Source: Mycolicibacter heraklionensis
GTDB taxonomy: Bacteria > Actinomycetota > Actinomycetes > Mycobacteriales > Mycobacteriaceae
DNA: 64,000 bases
Direction: 5' to 3'
NCBI RefSeq assembly: GCF_001021505.1
Contig: NZ_LDPO01000005.1
Location: 124,001-188,000 of the forward strand
Shown here piece by piece: positions 34,824-45,262 of the stretch (position 1 is its first letter; every line of letters begins with the position of its first letter). The position numbers and the translations under genes are program-made. The notes beneath the pieces were generated by a model. That model worked only from the letters and a program-made list of their open reading frames with translations, made no database searches and was not told where the DNA came from.

Positions 34824-35957
34824 ATGCCAGGACTTCTGCCCGAGGTCGACCCCGACGGTTTGCTGGAGTACTCCGTCGTCTACACCGACCGGGCGCTCAA
34901 CCACATGTCCGCACGCTTCCAGGACGTCATGAACGATGTCTCCGCGATGCTGCGCGAGGTGTACCACGCCGACGCGGCAGTCGTCGTACCCGGAAACGGA
35001 ACGTGCGGAATGGAGGCGGTAGCACGCCAGTTCGCCAACGGTGCGCAGGTGCTCGTCGTCCGGAACGGGTTCTTCAGCTATCGGTGGAGCCAGATCCTGG
35101 AGACCGGCCGCATCACCGACCGCGTCACCGTGCTCAAAGCACGTCCGACGGGCGACGGCGACCAGGCACCCTTCGCTCCTGCACCCATCGATGAGGTCGA
35201 GGAGGCGATCGCGCGGACCCGGCCGGCGGTGGTGTGCGTCCCGCACGTCGAAACCGCCAGCGGAATCCTGCTGCCCGACGACTACCTGGCGCGCATCGGC
35301 ACGGCGACGGCGGCCGTGGGCGGCCTGTTCGTCCTGGACTGCATCGCCGCCGGCGTGGTCTGGGCCGATATGGCGGCGCTTGGGGTGGACGTCTTGGTGA
35401 CCGCGCCGCAGAAGGACTGGAGTGCCGAGCCGGGCTGTGCCATGGTCTGCCTGTCCAACCGGGCACTGGAGGTCATGGAGCGCACCCAGAGCACCAGCTT
35501 CGCGCTGGACCTGAAGAAGTGGCGAGAGATCATGGTGGCCTACGAGAAGGGCGGCCACGCCTACCACGCCACGATGCCCACCGGCGTGATCAGCGGCCTT
35601 CGCGACGCCATGGCCGAGACGCGCGCCCGGGGCTTCGACGCGGTGCGCGAGCAGCAGTTCGCCTTGGGACGCAAGGTACGTGCGTTGCTGGCCGAACGCG
35701 GCTTCCCCAGCGTGGCCGCACCGGGATTCGAAGCGCCTGGCGTGGTGGTCAGCTACACCACCGACCCCGACATCCGCACCGGGAGAAAGTTTCTGGCCCA
35801 GGGCCTTCAGACCGCGGCGGGAGTGCCGCTGCAGTGCGACGAGCCGGCGACGTTCAGCACCTTCCGGGTGGGGCTGTTCGGTCTGGACAAGCTGGCCGAC
35901 ATCGAGGGAACGGTGGCGCGACTGAGCTCCGCGATCGACCGGATCACCTCGGCCTGA
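34824..35957 (+). CDS. Class V aminotransferase (alanine-glyoxylate/phosphonate type)
   Basis: 377 residues, PLP-dependent fold type I. VVVPGNGTCGMEAVARQF is the phosphate-binding start, and the PLP lysine is in APQKDWSAEPG. It resembles alanine-glyoxylate, serine-glyoxylate and 2-aminoethylphosphonate aminotransferases; the amino donor cannot be read. TAGGAGAGG lies before ATG 34824. Only 4 bases separate it from pta, so the three genes may form one operon. This segment is not found between fadE25 and ctpC in M. tuberculosis. Confidence 0.85.
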   Translation: MPGLLPEVDPDGLLEYSVVYTDRALNHMSARFQDVMNDVSAMLREVYHADAAVVVPGNGTCGMEAVARQFANGAQVLVVRNGFFSYRWSQILETGRITDRVTVLKARPTGDGDQAPFAPAPIDEVEEAIARTRPAVVCVPHVETASGILLPDDYLARIGTATAAVGGLFVLDCIAAGVVWADMAALGVDVLVTAPQKDWSAEPGCAMVCLSNRALEVMERTQSTSFALDLKKWREIMVAYEKGGHAYHATMPTGVISGLRDAMAETRARGFDAVREQQFALGRKVRALLAERGFPSVAAPGFEAPGVVVSYTTDPDIRTGRKFLAQGLQTAAGVPLQCDEPATFSTFRVGLFGLDKLADIEGTVARLSSAIDRITSA

Positions 35958-35961
35958 TTCG

Positions 35962-38061
35962 ATGTCAGAAGGTAACTCCGGCACGTCGAGCATCTACCTC
36001 GCCGCCGCCGAGGGCGGCACCGGAAAATCCGTGCTCGCGCTGGGCCTGCTGCACCTGTTGGCCGCCTCGTCGGCCCGGGTCGGCGTGTTTCGCCCGGTCG
36101 TGCGATCGCTGGACGAGCCTGACGGCCAGCTCGAACTGCTACTTGCGCATGCCACCGCCACCATCGACGATCACAGTGCGTGCCGTGGCGTGACCTACCA
36201 GCAGGTGTTCGCCGACCGGGAGGCGGCGCTGGGTGAGATCGTCGCGCGATTCCACGAAGTCGCCCGGTGCTGCGACACCGTACTGGTAGTGGGCAGCGAC
36301 TACACCGACGTGGTCAACCCGAGTGAGTTGAGCTTCAACGCCCGTGTCGCGGTGAACCTGGGCGCGCCACTGGTGCTGGCAGTCAACGGCCACAACCGCG
36401 ACCCGCAGGACGTCGCTGAGATCACCGAACGCTGCCTGGCCGAAGTGGCTGCGGTACATGCCCATCCGGCAGCGGTGATCGCCAACCGTTGTGACCCGGA
36501 CCGGCTGGCCGATGTCACCCGGGCGATCTCGGGACGCCTGGCCGGCGCGGGCATTCTGGCGTTCGCGATCCCCGAGGTGGCGCTGCTGTCGGCTCCGACG
36601 ATGGCCGAACTCTGCACTGCGCTGGAGGGCACCGTCTACAGCGGCGACCCGGAGTTGCTGCGCCGGGAAGCGCTGAGCGTCATGGTCGGTGGCATGACCG
36701 CTGAGAACATTCTCGATCGGCTGAGCGAGGGCCAGGTGGTGATCGTACCGGCCGACCGCTCCGACGTGCTGCTGGCGTTGGTGAACGCCCATGAGGCGCA
36801 GGGCTTCCCATCGCTGGCGGGTATCATCCTCAACGGCGGCCTGCTGCCGCACCCGGCCATCGACAAATTGGTCAAGGGACTGCGGCCAACCCTGCCGTTG
36901 ATCGCCACCAGCCATCGCACCTACGACACCGCCGAAAAGGTGTCGAACACCGGCTCGAGGATCACCGTCGACGCGCTGCGCAAGATCGACACCGCGCTCG
37001 CGCTCATCGCCGAACATATCGACGGCGCCGAGCTTGCCGAGCGGATCCGGGTGCCGGCATCGTCCGTGATCACCCCGCAGATGTTCGAGTATCGGCTGCT
37101 GGAACGGGCCCGATCCGACCGCCGTCACATCGTGCTGCCGGAAGCAACAGATGACCGGATCCTGTTGGCGGCCGGGCGGTTACTGTCCCGCGGGATCGTC
37201 GATCTGACCCTGCTCGGCGTGGAAGGTGCGGTACGCCAGCGCGGTGCCGAGCTGGGCGTGGACCTGGACGCCGCGCGGGTGATCGACCCCGAGACCAGCG
37301 ACCTGAGGGACACATTCGGCGCCGAATACGCTCGACTGCGTGCCCACAAGGGCATGACCGAGGACCGTGCCCGCGAAATCATGCGCGACATCTCCTATTT
37401 CGGCACCATGATGGTGCACCTGGGGATCGCCGACGGAATGGTGTCGGGTGCCGCACACACCACAGCCCACACGATCAGGCCGGCGTTCGAGATCATCCGG
37501 ACCGCGCCGGGGGTGTCCACGGTGTCCAGTGTGTTCCTGATGTGCCTGTCGGACCGGGTGCTGGCCTACGGGGACTGCGCGGTGGTGCCCGACCCGACCG
37601 TCGACCAACTCGCCGACATCGCCATCTCCTCGGCGGCTACCGCGGCCGCGTTCGGCATCGAACCCAGGGTTGCGCTGCTGTCTTACTCGACCGGCGAGTC
37701 CGGTTCCGGTGCAGGTGTGGACAAAGTCCGTGCCGCAACGCAATTGGTGCACGAGCGCCGGCCGGATCTGCTCGCCGACGGTCCGATCCAATACGACGCC
37801 GCAGTCGACGAGGGGGTGGCCGCGGCCAAGATGCCGGACTCGCCGGTGGCGGGGCGGGCCACCGTGCTGGTGTTCCCGGACCTCAACACCGGCAACAACA
37901 CCTACAAGGCGGTGCAGCGCAGTGCCGGTGCCATCGCCATCGGTCCGGTGCTGCAGGGACTGGCCAAACCCGTCAACGACCTGTCCCGGGGCGCGCTGGT
38001 CGACGACATCGTCTACACCGTGGCCATCACCGCGATCCAGGCGCAGGAAGTCCCCCGGTGA
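35962..38061 (+). CDS. pta: Phosphate acetyltransferase
   Basis: 699 residues, long Pta form. Residues 9 to about 220 are a BioD-like P-loop domain (AEGGTGKS at 16-23), followed by a DRTGG domain (about 225-345), then the catalytic PTA_PTB domain (about 370-699; [49 protein letters not shown]). It interconverts acetyl-CoA and acetyl phosphate. The stop overlaps the ackA GTG start. Confidence 0.95.
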   Translation: MSEGNSGTSSIYLAAAEGGTGKSVLALGLLHLLAASSARVGVFRPVVRSLDEPDGQLELLLAHATATIDDHSACRGVTYQQVFADREAALGEIVARFHEVARCCDTVLVVGSDYTDVVNPSELSFNARVAVNLGAPLVLAVNGHNRDPQDVAEITERCLAEVAAVHAHPAAVIANRCDPDRLADVTRAISGRLAGAGILAFAIPEVALLSAPTMAELCTALEGTVYSGDPELLRREALSVMVGGMTAENILDRLSEGQVVIVPADRSDVLLALVNAHEAQGFPSLAGIILNGGLLPHPAIDKLVKGLRPTLPLIATSHRTYDTAEKVSNTGSRITVDALRKIDTALALIAEHIDGAELAERIRVPASSVITPQMFEYRLLERARSDRRHIVLPEATDDRILLAAGRLLSRGIVDLTLLGVEGAVRQRGAELGVDLDAARVIDPETSDLRDTFGAEYARLRAHKGMTEDRAREIMRDISYFGTMMVHLGIADGMVSGAAHTTAHTIRPAFEIIRTAPGVSTVSSVFLMCLSDRVLAYGDCAVVPDPTVDQLADIAISSAATAAAFGIEPRVALLSYSTGESGSGAGVDKVRAATQLVHERRPDLLADGPIQYDAAVDEGVAAAKMPDSPVAGRATVLVFPDLNTGNNTYKAVQRSAGAIAIGPVLQGLAKPVNDLSRGALVDDIVYTVAITAIQAQEVPR

Positions 38062-39212
38062 CGGCAACCGCGTCCGGTCTGGTGCTGGTGCTCAACTCCG
38101 GCTCGTCATCGATCAAATTCCAATTGGTCGACCCGGTGGCCGGGACCGCGCTGCTGTCCGGACTGGTGGAGCAGATCGGCGAGGACGACAGCCCGGTGGC
38201 CGACCACGCCGCCGGGCTGCGGCTGATCCATCGCCAGCTCGTCGACTCCGGTATCGACCTGGCCGCCGTTCGCGCCGTGGGGCATCGGGTGGTGCACGGC
38301 GGCAACCTGTTCCACGCACCCACACTGATCACCGACGAGGTGGTGGCCGAGGTGGCGCGGCTGGCCGAGCTCGCGCCGCTGCACAATCCGGCCAACGTGA
38401 TCGGGATCGAAGTGGCCCGTGCCGACTTTCCCGACGTCCCGCACGTGGCGGTGTTCGACACCGGCTTCTTCCACTCCCTGCCGGCGGCCGCGGCCAGCTA
38501 TGCCATCGACCACGACGTCGCGAGCCGATACGGCATCCGCCGCTACGGATTCCACGGCACATCGCACGAATACGTCTCTGCGCAGGTCGCCGCCGTGCTG
38601 GGCCGTGACCCCGGCGAGCTGAACGTCATCGTGCTGCACCTGGGCAACGGGGCCTCGGCCTCGGCGGTGCAAGGCGGGGTGGCCGTCGAGACATCGATGG
38701 GGCTGACTCCGCTGGAGGGCCTGGTGATGGGGACCCGCAGCGGCGACATCGACCCCGGCGTGCTGTTCCACCTCAACCGCACCGCCGGGATGGGTGTCGA
38801 TGAGCTCGACGAGCTGCTGAACCGCCGCTCCGGGCTCAAGGGGCTGTGCGGGGTCAACGATTTCCGGGAGTTGCTGGAGCAGCGGGAGGCCGGCGGCGCG
38901 CTGGGCGAGGCGGCCGGGCTGGCCTACGACGTCTACGTCCACCGACTGCGCAAGTACGTCGGCGCCTACCTGGCCGTGCTGGGCCGAGTCGACGCCATCG
39001 CCTTCACGGCCGGGGTGGGGGAGAACGCGCCCAGCGTGCGCGAAGACGCGCTGGCCGGCCTGGGCGGGCTGGGCATCGTCGTGGACCCCGAACGCAACCG
39101 CACCGGCAAGGGCGCCCGGATCATCTCGGCCGACGCATCGCGCACCACCGTATTGGTGGTTCCCACCAATGAAGAGCTGGCGATCGCGCGGGCCGCCTGG
39201 CAATTCGTGTGA
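38058..39212 (+). CDS. ackA: Acetate kinase
   Basis: 384 residues. ASKHA kinase: [16 protein letters not shown] at the N terminus, [27 protein letters not shown] and [13 protein letters not shown]. It converts acetyl phosphate and ADP to acetate and ATP, completing the Pta-AckA pathway. GTG 38058 overlaps the pta stop (GTGA). A LuxR-type gene remnant and a large hairpin follow. Confidence 0.96.
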   Translation: MTATASGLVLVLNSGSSSIKFQLVDPVAGTALLSGLVEQIGEDDSPVADHAAGLRLIHRQLVDSGIDLAAVRAVGHRVVHGGNLFHAPTLITDEVVAEVARLAELAPLHNPANVIGIEVARADFPDVPHVAVFDTGFFHSLPAAAASYAIDHDVASRYGIRRYGFHGTSHEYVSAQVAAVLGRDPGELNVIVLHLGNGASASAVQGGVAVETSMGLTPLEGLVMGTRSGDIDPGVLFHLNRTAGMGVDELDELLNRRSGLKGLCGVNDFRELLEQREAGGALGEAAGLAYDVYVHRLRKYVGAYLAVLGRVDAIAFTAGVGENAPSVREDALAGLGGLGIVVDPERNRTGKGARIISADASRTTVLVVPTNEELAIARAAWQFV

Positions 39213-39243
39213 GCACCCACCGGACTCCGGGCCCGCCACCCCG

Positions 39244-39285
39244 GCTCTGACCGAGCGGGAGACCGAGGTGCTGCGTCATGTGTCA
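39244..39285 (+). pseudogene. Remnant of a LuxR-type DNA-binding domain
   Basis: The frame reads ALTERETEVLRHVS, the first helix of a LuxR/GerE HTH domain (LTxREREVL is the family signature). The recognition helices are missing; the sequence runs straight into a hairpin. About 14 codons survive, so this is a fossil of a regulator gene rather than a working one. It cannot be told which LuxR group it came from. Confidence 0.5.
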
Positions 39286-39324
39286 GGGCGAAGTCGAGTA
39301 GCCCTACTCGTCCGATTTTCGCCC
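39286..39324. terminator. Long nested hairpin after ackA; terminator or operator
   Basis: Outer arms GGGCGAA (39286-39292) and TTCGCCC (39318-39324); inner perfect palindrome CGAGTAG, CC, CTACTCG (39295-39310). The strong stem after ackA suits termination, while the inner 16-bp palindrome 37 bases before the DUF2339 start also looks like an operator. Confidence 0.45.
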
Positions 39325-39346
39325 GCGATGCGGCATCGTTGCCTGC

Positions 39347-41089
39347 GTGACCGAACCACATGCCGTACTGCAGCGGCTTACCGCGGAATGCCACGCATTG
39401 TCCTGGCAGCTCTACCGGGTCTCGACTGAACTCGCCGAATTGGATCGGCAGCTGCACACCGCGGCAGCCCCGGTTGCCCCAGCTGTCCCGGTGGCGCCGA
39501 CGGCCGTGCCGGTGCGACCGGGACCGCCGGCGACCGCCGCGGAACCGAAACCTGTGACCGCAGTCGGTGACTCGGGGTGGATCGGCAGACTGCTGGCTGT
39601 CGCGGGAGTCGCGGTGACGCTGGTCGGCGTGGTGCTGCTGCTGGTGCTGGCCGCCCAAGCCGGCATCCTGCGCCCGCAGATCCGGGTGGCCGGTGGCTTC
39701 GTGCTCTCGGCGGCGCTGGTCGGCGCGGCGTGCCGGTTGCGTAACCGGCCGGGCGGACGGACCGGGGCCATCGCCTTGGCCGCCACCGGGATCGCCGCGG
39801 CCTACCTGGACATCCTCGCGATCACCGCCTACTACCACTGGGTGTCGGCAGCCGTCGGGCTGGTGGTCGCGGCTACGGTCGGCGGGGCCGGCCTGGTACT
39901 GGCCCGGCGCTGGGACTCCGAACACCTCGGGGTGCTGGTGCTGGTCCCGCTGATCGGCCTGGCCCCGATCCTTACCGGCGACGTCGACCTGCTGCTCATC
40001 GGTTTCCTGCTGGCGCTGTCGGCGGCGGCGCTGCCGGCGCAGCTGGGCAAGGACTGGACCGGGATGTTCGCCGCCCGCATCGCAGCGGCGACGCTGCCCC
40101 TGTTGGCGGCGCTGATCGCCATCAACGGTGACGACCACCGGTGGCTGATCGGCGGCGCCTGCGCCGTGGCCGCGGCGCTGGCCGTCGTCAGCGGGCTGTT
40201 GGTGCTGCCCACCGCCACCAGGCCGGGCGCACTCGCGTTGCTGACCGCCGCCGGAACCCTGCCGGCGTTGGCGGCCAGAGCCGTGCTGGAACCGGTGCCG
40301 GCCACGGTGCTGGCAGCGACGCTGTCGGTCGTCATGCTGGCGATCGTCCTCGCTCACCGGGCACTGCAGCCGGTCGTCGTGCAGGTCTTTTCGGCACTGT
40401 CGGCGGGCGCCGCACTGATCGCGGTGACCACGGCATTCCACGGCTCGGTGCTGGCTCCGGTGTTGCTGGCCATGGCCGTCGTCGTCGCGGTCGCCGGCCG
40501 ACACAGTCGCGTGGCCCGTTGGTGCGCAGCCGGTTTCGGTTTCGCAGGCGCCGTCGTCTACCTCGGCTACGCGTCACCGGACAAGCTGATCACCGCGACG
40601 GCGATGTCGACCGCGGACGTGGTGTCCACGCTGGTCGCCAGCCTGCTGGTGATCATGCTGGTGGTCGTCATGGCACGCGCATACGCCGTCGCCGACGGCA
40701 CCAACCCCGCCAATGCGCCGATCCTGGCGGTGGCCGGCGGGGCACTGATCGGCTACGCCGTCACCGCGTTCACCGTCACCGCCGGCGTCGCGATCGGCGG
40801 TACCGGCGGCGGGTTCCTGACCGGCCACATGGCGGCCACCCTCTGCTGGATCGCGATGGCGGCCGTCCTGCTGCGCTACGCGTTGCGCCTAGCCGACCGC
40901 GGGGCCCGCACCTGGGCGATCACCGCCGGCCTGGCGCTCACCGGAGCCGCCACCGCGAAGTTGTTCCTGTTCGACCTGGGCACCCTCGACGGCATGTTCC
41001 GGGTCGCGGCGTTCATCGTCGCGGGCCTGCTGTTGCTGGGCATGGGCACCGGTTATGCCCGCAGCCTGGCGCAGCAGGACGAGAGGTGA
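39347..41089 (+). CDS. DUF2339-type polytopic membrane protein
   Basis: 580 residues. A short coiled polar N terminus (QRLTAECHALSWQLYRVSTE) and a proline/alanine linker precede a long run of about 16 to 18 transmembrane helices from residue 75 on. The opening WIGRLLAVAGVAVTLVGVVL and the C-terminal LFLFDLGTLDGMFRVAAFIV are typical of DUF2339 proteins. Function unknown. GTG 39347 is preceded by a hairpin and a LuxR remnant. Confidence 0.8.
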   Translation: MTEPHAVLQRLTAECHALSWQLYRVSTELAELDRQLHTAAAPVAPAVPVAPTAVPVRPGPPATAAEPKPVTAVGDSGWIGRLLAVAGVAVTLVGVVLLLVLAAQAGILRPQIRVAGGFVLSAALVGAACRLRNRPGGRTGAIALAATGIAAAYLDILAITAYYHWVSAAVGLVVAATVGGAGLVLARRWDSEHLGVLVLVPLIGLAPILTGDVDLLLIGFLLALSAAALPAQLGKDWTGMFAARIAAATLPLLAALIAINGDDHRWLIGGACAVAAALAVVSGLLVLPTATRPGALALLTAAGTLPALAARAVLEPVPATVLAATLSVVMLAIVLAHRALQPVVVQVFSALSAGAALIAVTTAFHGSVLAPVLLAMAVVVAVAGRHSRVARWCAAGFGFAGAVVYLGYASPDKLITATAMSTADVVSTLVASLLVIMLVVVMARAYAVADGTNPANAPILAVAGGALIGYAVTAFTVTAGVAIGGTGGGFLTGHMAATLCWIAMAAVLLRYALRLADRGARTWAITAGLALTGAATAKLFLFDLGTLDGMFRVAAFIVAGLLLLGMGTGYARSLAQQDER

Positions 41090-41179
41090 CCGACAATTTC
41101 GTAGCCGTCAACACCGGGTGGCAACCGCATTCGGCGGTACCAGGTCCGGCTACGGCGGGTAGCGGTACAGTTTCGTCCT

Positions 41180-42298
41180 GTGAAATTCGGCCGATCGACC
41201 GTGGTGGCGGCCCTGCTGGTTGTTGGCGCACTGACGGTTTCGGCCTGCGGCGGCGGCTCTGCTCAAGTGCTGTCCGCCGAGGACCCGGCGGCCGGCGTGG
41301 ACTGCGGGGGTAAGCAGGAACTGCATGCCGGCGGATCGACCGCCCAGGCTAACGCGATCGAGCAATTCGCTTACGCCTATTCCCGGGCCTGTCCCGGGCA
41401 GGCGCTGGTCTACAACGCCACCGGCTCCGCCACCGGAGTGGACGACTTCATCGCCAATGAGATCGACCTGGCCGGCTCCGAGCTGGCCATGGACCCCGCC
41501 AAGACGCAGCCGGAACGGGCCGCGGAGCGGTGCGGTTCGCCGGCCTGGGACCTGCCGGTGGTGTTCGGTCCGCTCGCCGTCACCTATCACGTCAACGGGG
41601 TGAACACCCTCAACCTGGACGGGCCCACCCTGGCGAAGATCTTCAACGGAACGATCGGTAGCTGGGACAACCCCGCGATCAAGGCGCTCAACACCGGCGT
41701 CGCGTTACCGGCGCTGCCCATCCATGTGGTGTACCGCGGCGACCGATCGCCGAGCACCGCCAGCTTCCAGAAGTACCTCGAGGTCGCTTCTGACGGTGCC
41801 TGGTTTGCCGGCGCCGGTGACATGTTCAACGTCGGCATCGGTGAGGCCGGCACCGGCAACAATGGCACCGCGGCGGCGCTGCAGACGACCGACGGATCCA
41901 TCACCTACCACGACTGGTCGTTCGCGGTCGGCAAGCAGCTGCCGATCGCGCAGATCATCACCGCGGCCGGCTCGGCTCCGGTGGGCATCTCCGCCGACTC
42001 GGTCGGCAAGACCATCGCCGGGGCGAAATTCGTGTCCGACGCGAACCCGAACAACGACCTGGTGCTGGAGGCGGCGTCCCTCTACCGGCCCGCCGATCAC
42101 GGCGCCTACCCGATCGTCTCGGCGACCTACCAGATGGTCTGCTCGAAGTACCCCGACGCCGCCACCGGCACGGCGGTCAAGGCGTTCCTGCAGGCTGCGA
42201 TCGGTCCAGGCCAGGATGGGCTGGACCAGTACGGCTTCATTCCGCTGCCGGCGTCCTTCAAATCCAGGCTCCTGACGACGGTCAACGCGATCTCGTGA
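41180..42298 (+). CDS. pstS: Phosphate-binding lipoprotein PstS
   Basis: 372 residues. Signal peptide with the lipobox VSAC near residues 20-23, so it is exported and lipid-anchored. Phosphate-binding motifs: [12 protein letters not shown], then [13 protein letters not shown], then [16 protein letters not shown] and [15 protein letters not shown]. It captures phosphate for the Pst ABC transporter, whose other genes are not in the window. It precedes pknD, as M. tuberculosis pstS2 does. GTG 41180 gives the signal peptide. Confidence 0.93.
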   Translation: MKFGRSTVVAALLVVGALTVSACGGGSAQVLSAEDPAAGVDCGGKQELHAGGSTAQANAIEQFAYAYSRACPGQALVYNATGSATGVDDFIANEIDLAGSELAMDPAKTQPERAAERCGSPAWDLPVVFGPLAVTYHVNGVNTLNLDGPTLAKIFNGTIGSWDNPAIKALNTGVALPALPIHVVYRGDRSPSTASFQKYLEVASDGAWFAGAGDMFNVGIGEAGTGNNGTAAALQTTDGSITYHDWSFAVGKQLPIAQIITAAGSAPVGISADSVGKTIAGAKFVSDANPNNDLVLEAASLYRPADHGAYPIVSATYQMVCSKYPDAATGTAVKAFLQAAIGPGQDGLDQYGFIPLPASFKSRLLTTVNAIS

Positions 42299-42382
42299 CC
42301 GTTTGCGGCGTTGGCGCCGGTTAGTCTGGTAGCCAATCTTTCGCCGCAGTGCGCGGCACTGTGGTCGAAGGGAGCGTCGTCG

Positions 42383-44374
42383 GTGAACAATCCCGAGCCG
42401 GGTTCGCGGACCGGATCGCGGTTCGGCCCCTATCAAGTGGGGCGGTTGCTCGGCCACGGCGTCGTGGGTGATGTCTACCGGGCCGAGGACACCCGCAACG
42501 ACGAGACCGTGGCGCTGAAGCTGATCTCCGAGTCGCTCTCCGCCGATGAGGCGTTCCGCAGTCGGCTGGAGGACGAGGCTGAAGCCGCCGGTCAGCTGAC
42601 CGAGCCCCATCTGGTGCCGATCCGCGCCTACGGCGAGATCGACGAGGTGCTCTACCTGGAGACGGGACTGATCGACGGCACCGAGCTGGCCACCGTCTTG
42701 GCCGACGGAGGTCCGCTGAGTCCGCCGCGTGCGGTGGCCATCGTCCGGCAGGTCGCCGCGGCACTGGACGCGGCACACAACGCCTATGTCGTCCACCGCG
42801 ACGTCAAACCCGAGAACATTCTGCTCACCCAGGACGACCTGGCGTATCTGATGGACTTCGGGGTGGCCGCGGCCATCGCCGAACCGGGCGCACGGGCCAA
42901 GCCGGCGCTCGGCACCGTCGCCTACATGGCGCCGGAGCGTCTGACCGGCGAGCAGGTCACCCACCTCGCCGACATCTACTCGCTGGCCGCTGTGTTGGCC
43001 GAGGCGCTCACCGGGGTGCGTCCGTTCTCCGCCGAAACCGTCGAAGAGGCGATCGAAGAACGCCGCACCGCCGAGCCTCCGCAACCGAGCAAGCTGCGCC
43101 CGGGGCGGGTGCCGGCGGCCATCGACGCGGTGCTGGCCCGCGGGCTGGCTCGCAAACCCGAGGAGCGCTACAGCAGCGCCGGTGAGCTCGCCGCCGCCGC
43201 CTACCAGGCGCTGACCGAACCCGAACGCCACCAGGTGTCCCGGATCCTGCGGCGTGGCGAGCCGGCACTGCACCTGCCCGGCGGTCTGGAACCCGAGCCT
43301 AGATCCGAGGGCCGTGCCCTGTCGGCCGGCGTGAGCCGAGCCGGATGGGCACCGTCGGACACCGGATTCGGTGCTGCTTTGGGCGCCGGTCTGGGCGGCC
43401 CGCCCCCGGCGCCGTTCCCGATGTCCCCCCTGCTGCGGAGCGACCTGCAGACCGAGATCCCGGTCATGCCCACTCCGTCCCGGCGGTGGCGGCTGCCCCG
43501 CAAGCCGGTGCTGGCGGCGGCCGCCGCGATCGCCGTGGTCACCGTCGTCGCCGGCGTCGGGCACCTGGTGTCGAAGCCCTCGTCGGCGATACCGGTGGCC
43601 GCGCCCCCGCAGGACGTGTTGCCCTTCGCCGACCTGGACTACCGGCTCTCACCGGGCGGGGTGGCGCTGGACGGCGACGGCAATGTCTACGTCACCAGTG
43701 AGGGCATGCACGGGCGGGTGGTGCGACTGGCCGCCGACTCGACCGCCTCGACGGTGGTGCCCTTCAGCGACCAGTACCAGCCGCGCGGGGTGGTGGTCGA
43801 CAGCATCGGCAACGTGTACTTCTCCGATGTCAACAGCCGGGTGGTCAAGCTCGGGGCGGAAGACGACACCCACACGGTGTTGCCGTTCGCCGGCCTGGAC
43901 GACCCCGACGGGGTGGCGGTGGACTCCGACGGCGGCAACGTCTATGTCGCCGACCGCGGCAACGACGCGGTGTTGCGCCTGGACACGGTCACCAACGCCC
44001 AGACCACAGTGCCGTTCGTCGGCCTCAACAAGCCCGACGGGGTGGCGGTGGACTCCGCCGGCAATGTCTATGTCACCGACACCGGCAACAACCGGGTGCT
44101 CAAGCTGGTGGCCGCCACCAACGAACAGGTGGTGTTGCCCTTCACCGGGATCGTCGCGCCGTGGGGTATCGCGGTGGACGAGGCCGGCGACGTCTACGTC
44201 ACCGAGCACAACCGCAACAAGGTCGTGAAACTGGCAGCCGGTGCCGCGATCCCGGTGGTGTTGCCGTTCACCGGTCTCAACGCCCCGTTGGACGTCGCAG
44301 TCGACAAGCACGGCAACGTCTATGTCGCCGACCGCGGCAACGACCGCGTCGTCAGGGTGGACGCGAACAGCTAA
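42383..44374 (+). CDS. pknD: Serine/threonine protein kinase PknD
   Basis: 663 residues. Residues 12 to 275 form a Hanks-type kinase: loop GHGVVGDVY, lysine in VALKLI, HRDVKPENI, DFG and the APE motif MAPERL. A linker and one transmembrane helix (about 375-395) lead to an outside six-bladed NHL beta-propeller (about 415-663), each blade with a GVAVDxxGNVYVxD pattern. M. tuberculosis PknD phosphorylates the anti-anti-sigma protein Rv0516c of the SigF system. That is relevant because STAS proteins and SigF-type promoters occur in this window. Coupling to pstS suggests phosphate sensing. GTG 42383 chosen; AAGGGAGCG precedes it. Confidence 0.95.
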   Translation: MNNPEPGSRTGSRFGPYQVGRLLGHGVVGDVYRAEDTRNDETVALKLISESLSADEAFRSRLEDEAEAAGQLTEPHLVPIRAYGEIDEVLYLETGLIDGTELATVLADGGPLSPPRAVAIVRQVAAALDAAHNAYVVHRDVKPENILLTQDDLAYLMDFGVAAAIAEPGARAKPALGTVAYMAPERLTGEQVTHLADIYSLAAVLAEALTGVRPFSAETVEEAIEERRTAEPPQPSKLRPGRVPAAIDAVLARGLARKPEERYSSAGELAAAAYQALTEPERHQVSRILRRGEPALHLPGGLEPEPRSEGRALSAGVSRAGWAPSDTGFGAALGAGLGGPPPAPFPMSPLLRSDLQTEIPVMPTPSRRWRLPRKPVLAAAAAIAVVTVVAGVGHLVSKPSSAIPVAAPPQDVLPFADLDYRLSPGGVALDGDGNVYVTSEGMHGRVVRLAADSTASTVVPFSDQYQPRGVVVDSIGNVYFSDVNSRVVKLGAEDDTHTVLPFAGLDDPDGVAVDSDGGNVYVADRGNDAVLRLDTVTNAQTTVPFVGLNKPDGVAVDSAGNVYVTDTGNNRVLKLVAATNEQVVLPFTGIVAPWGIAVDEAGDVYVTEHNRNKVVKLAAGAAIPVVLPFTGLNAPLDVAVDKHGNVYVADRGNDRVVRVDANS

Positions 44375-44438
44375 GGGCCGCCTGAGGGGCCGGCGCTGTG
44401 ACGGCTGCCTCACCGAAACGCCAGGTAGCATTTTTTGG

Positions 44439-45176
44439 GTGGACAGCAGCGTCGTGGGCCCCGCAGCGGGCGTCACCGATCCGGTGACCGACGCCCCGGC
44501 CACGACCATCGGGCACCACGATCACGATCATGATCACGCTGGGCATACCCATCGCGTTCATGTCGTTCGCGACGGGGGTTGGCACCGCGCAGCGATCTGG
44601 GCTCGGCGGCTTGCCTGGGTGAGCCTGGTCCTGGTGGGAATCGAAGGAGTGGTGGGCCTGTGGCAGGGCCTGACCGCCGGTTCGATCGCCCTGACCGGCT
44701 GGGCGCTGGGCGCCATTCCCGAGGCGCTGGCCGGTGCCGTGGTGATCTGGCGGTTCACCGGCGCCCGCACGCTGTCCGAGACGGCGGAGCGGCGCGCTCA
44801 GATCGGCGTGGCGATCTCGTTCTGGATCAACGCCCCCTATATCGCCGCGGAGTCGGTACACCACTTCTTCGGCGACCAGCGCAGCGAAGGCACCGCCATC
44901 GGGATCGCGGTCACCGCCGCGGCCGCGCTGGTGATGCCGATTCTGGGCCGTGCCCAGCGACGGCTCGGCACCCGGCTCGGCTCGGCGGCGACCGTCGGTG
45001 AGGGAGTGCAGAACTATCTGTGTGCGATCCAGGCCACCGCGGTGCTCGTCGGGCTGACCCTCACCACGCAGTGGTCCGGCAGCTGGTGGCTGGACCCGCT
45101 GATCGGTCTGGGGGTGGCCGCCGTCTCGGTGTGGCAGGGCTTCCGTTCCTGGCGCGGCGAGGGCTGTGGCTGTTGA
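44439..45176 (+). CDS. Cation-transporter-like membrane protein with His-rich N terminus
   Basis: 245 residues. Residues 25 to 45 are histidine/aspartate-rich (HHDHDHDHAGHTH), a likely metal-binding tail. Five or six transmembrane helices follow (AWVSLVLVGIEGVVGLWQGL, TGWALGAIPEALAGAVVIW and others), in the style of cation-diffusion-facilitator-related proteins. It occupies the place of Rv3271c next to ctpC. Zinc or another divalent metal is probable, and it ends convergent with ctpC. GTG 44439 is just after a T-run. The C terminus carries GEGCGC, a possible metal ligand. Confidence 0.8.
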   Translation: MDSSVVGPAAGVTDPVTDAPATTIGHHDHDHDHAGHTHRVHVVRDGGWHRAAIWARRLAWVSLVLVGIEGVVGLWQGLTAGSIALTGWALGAIPEALAGAVVIWRFTGARTLSETAERRAQIGVAISFWINAPYIAAESVHHFFGDQRSEGTAIGIAVTAAAALVMPILGRAQRRLGTRLGSAATVGEGVQNYLCAIQATAVLVGLTLTTQWSGSWWLDPLIGLGVAAVSVWQGFRSWRGEGCGC

Positions 45177-45202
45177 CGGCCGTTGAAGGCTACCGACGCT
45201 AA

Positions 45203-45253
45203 GTCCCGACTGCCCTGGAGCTGGTGGTGGTGCTCGACAGGAACAGTCGGGAC
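45203..45253. terminator. Hairpin between convergent transporter and ctpC genes
   Basis: GTCCCGACTG at 45203-45212 pairs perfectly with CAGTCGGGAC at 45244-45253, with a 31-base loop. Its place between two convergent gene ends suits a two-way terminator, although there is no U-run. Confidence 0.45.
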
Positions 45254-45262
45254 GTCGACAGA

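Noticed and set aside
41705..43564. 619-codon minus-strand frame opposite pstS and pknD
   Set aside because: It is a reverse-complement shadow of two well-supported genes, with repeated HRR/GDR-type sequence and no domain.
44425..44441. T-run (TTTTTT) as intrinsic terminator after pknD
   Set aside because: No stable stem directly precedes the run, and the next gene starts within it.
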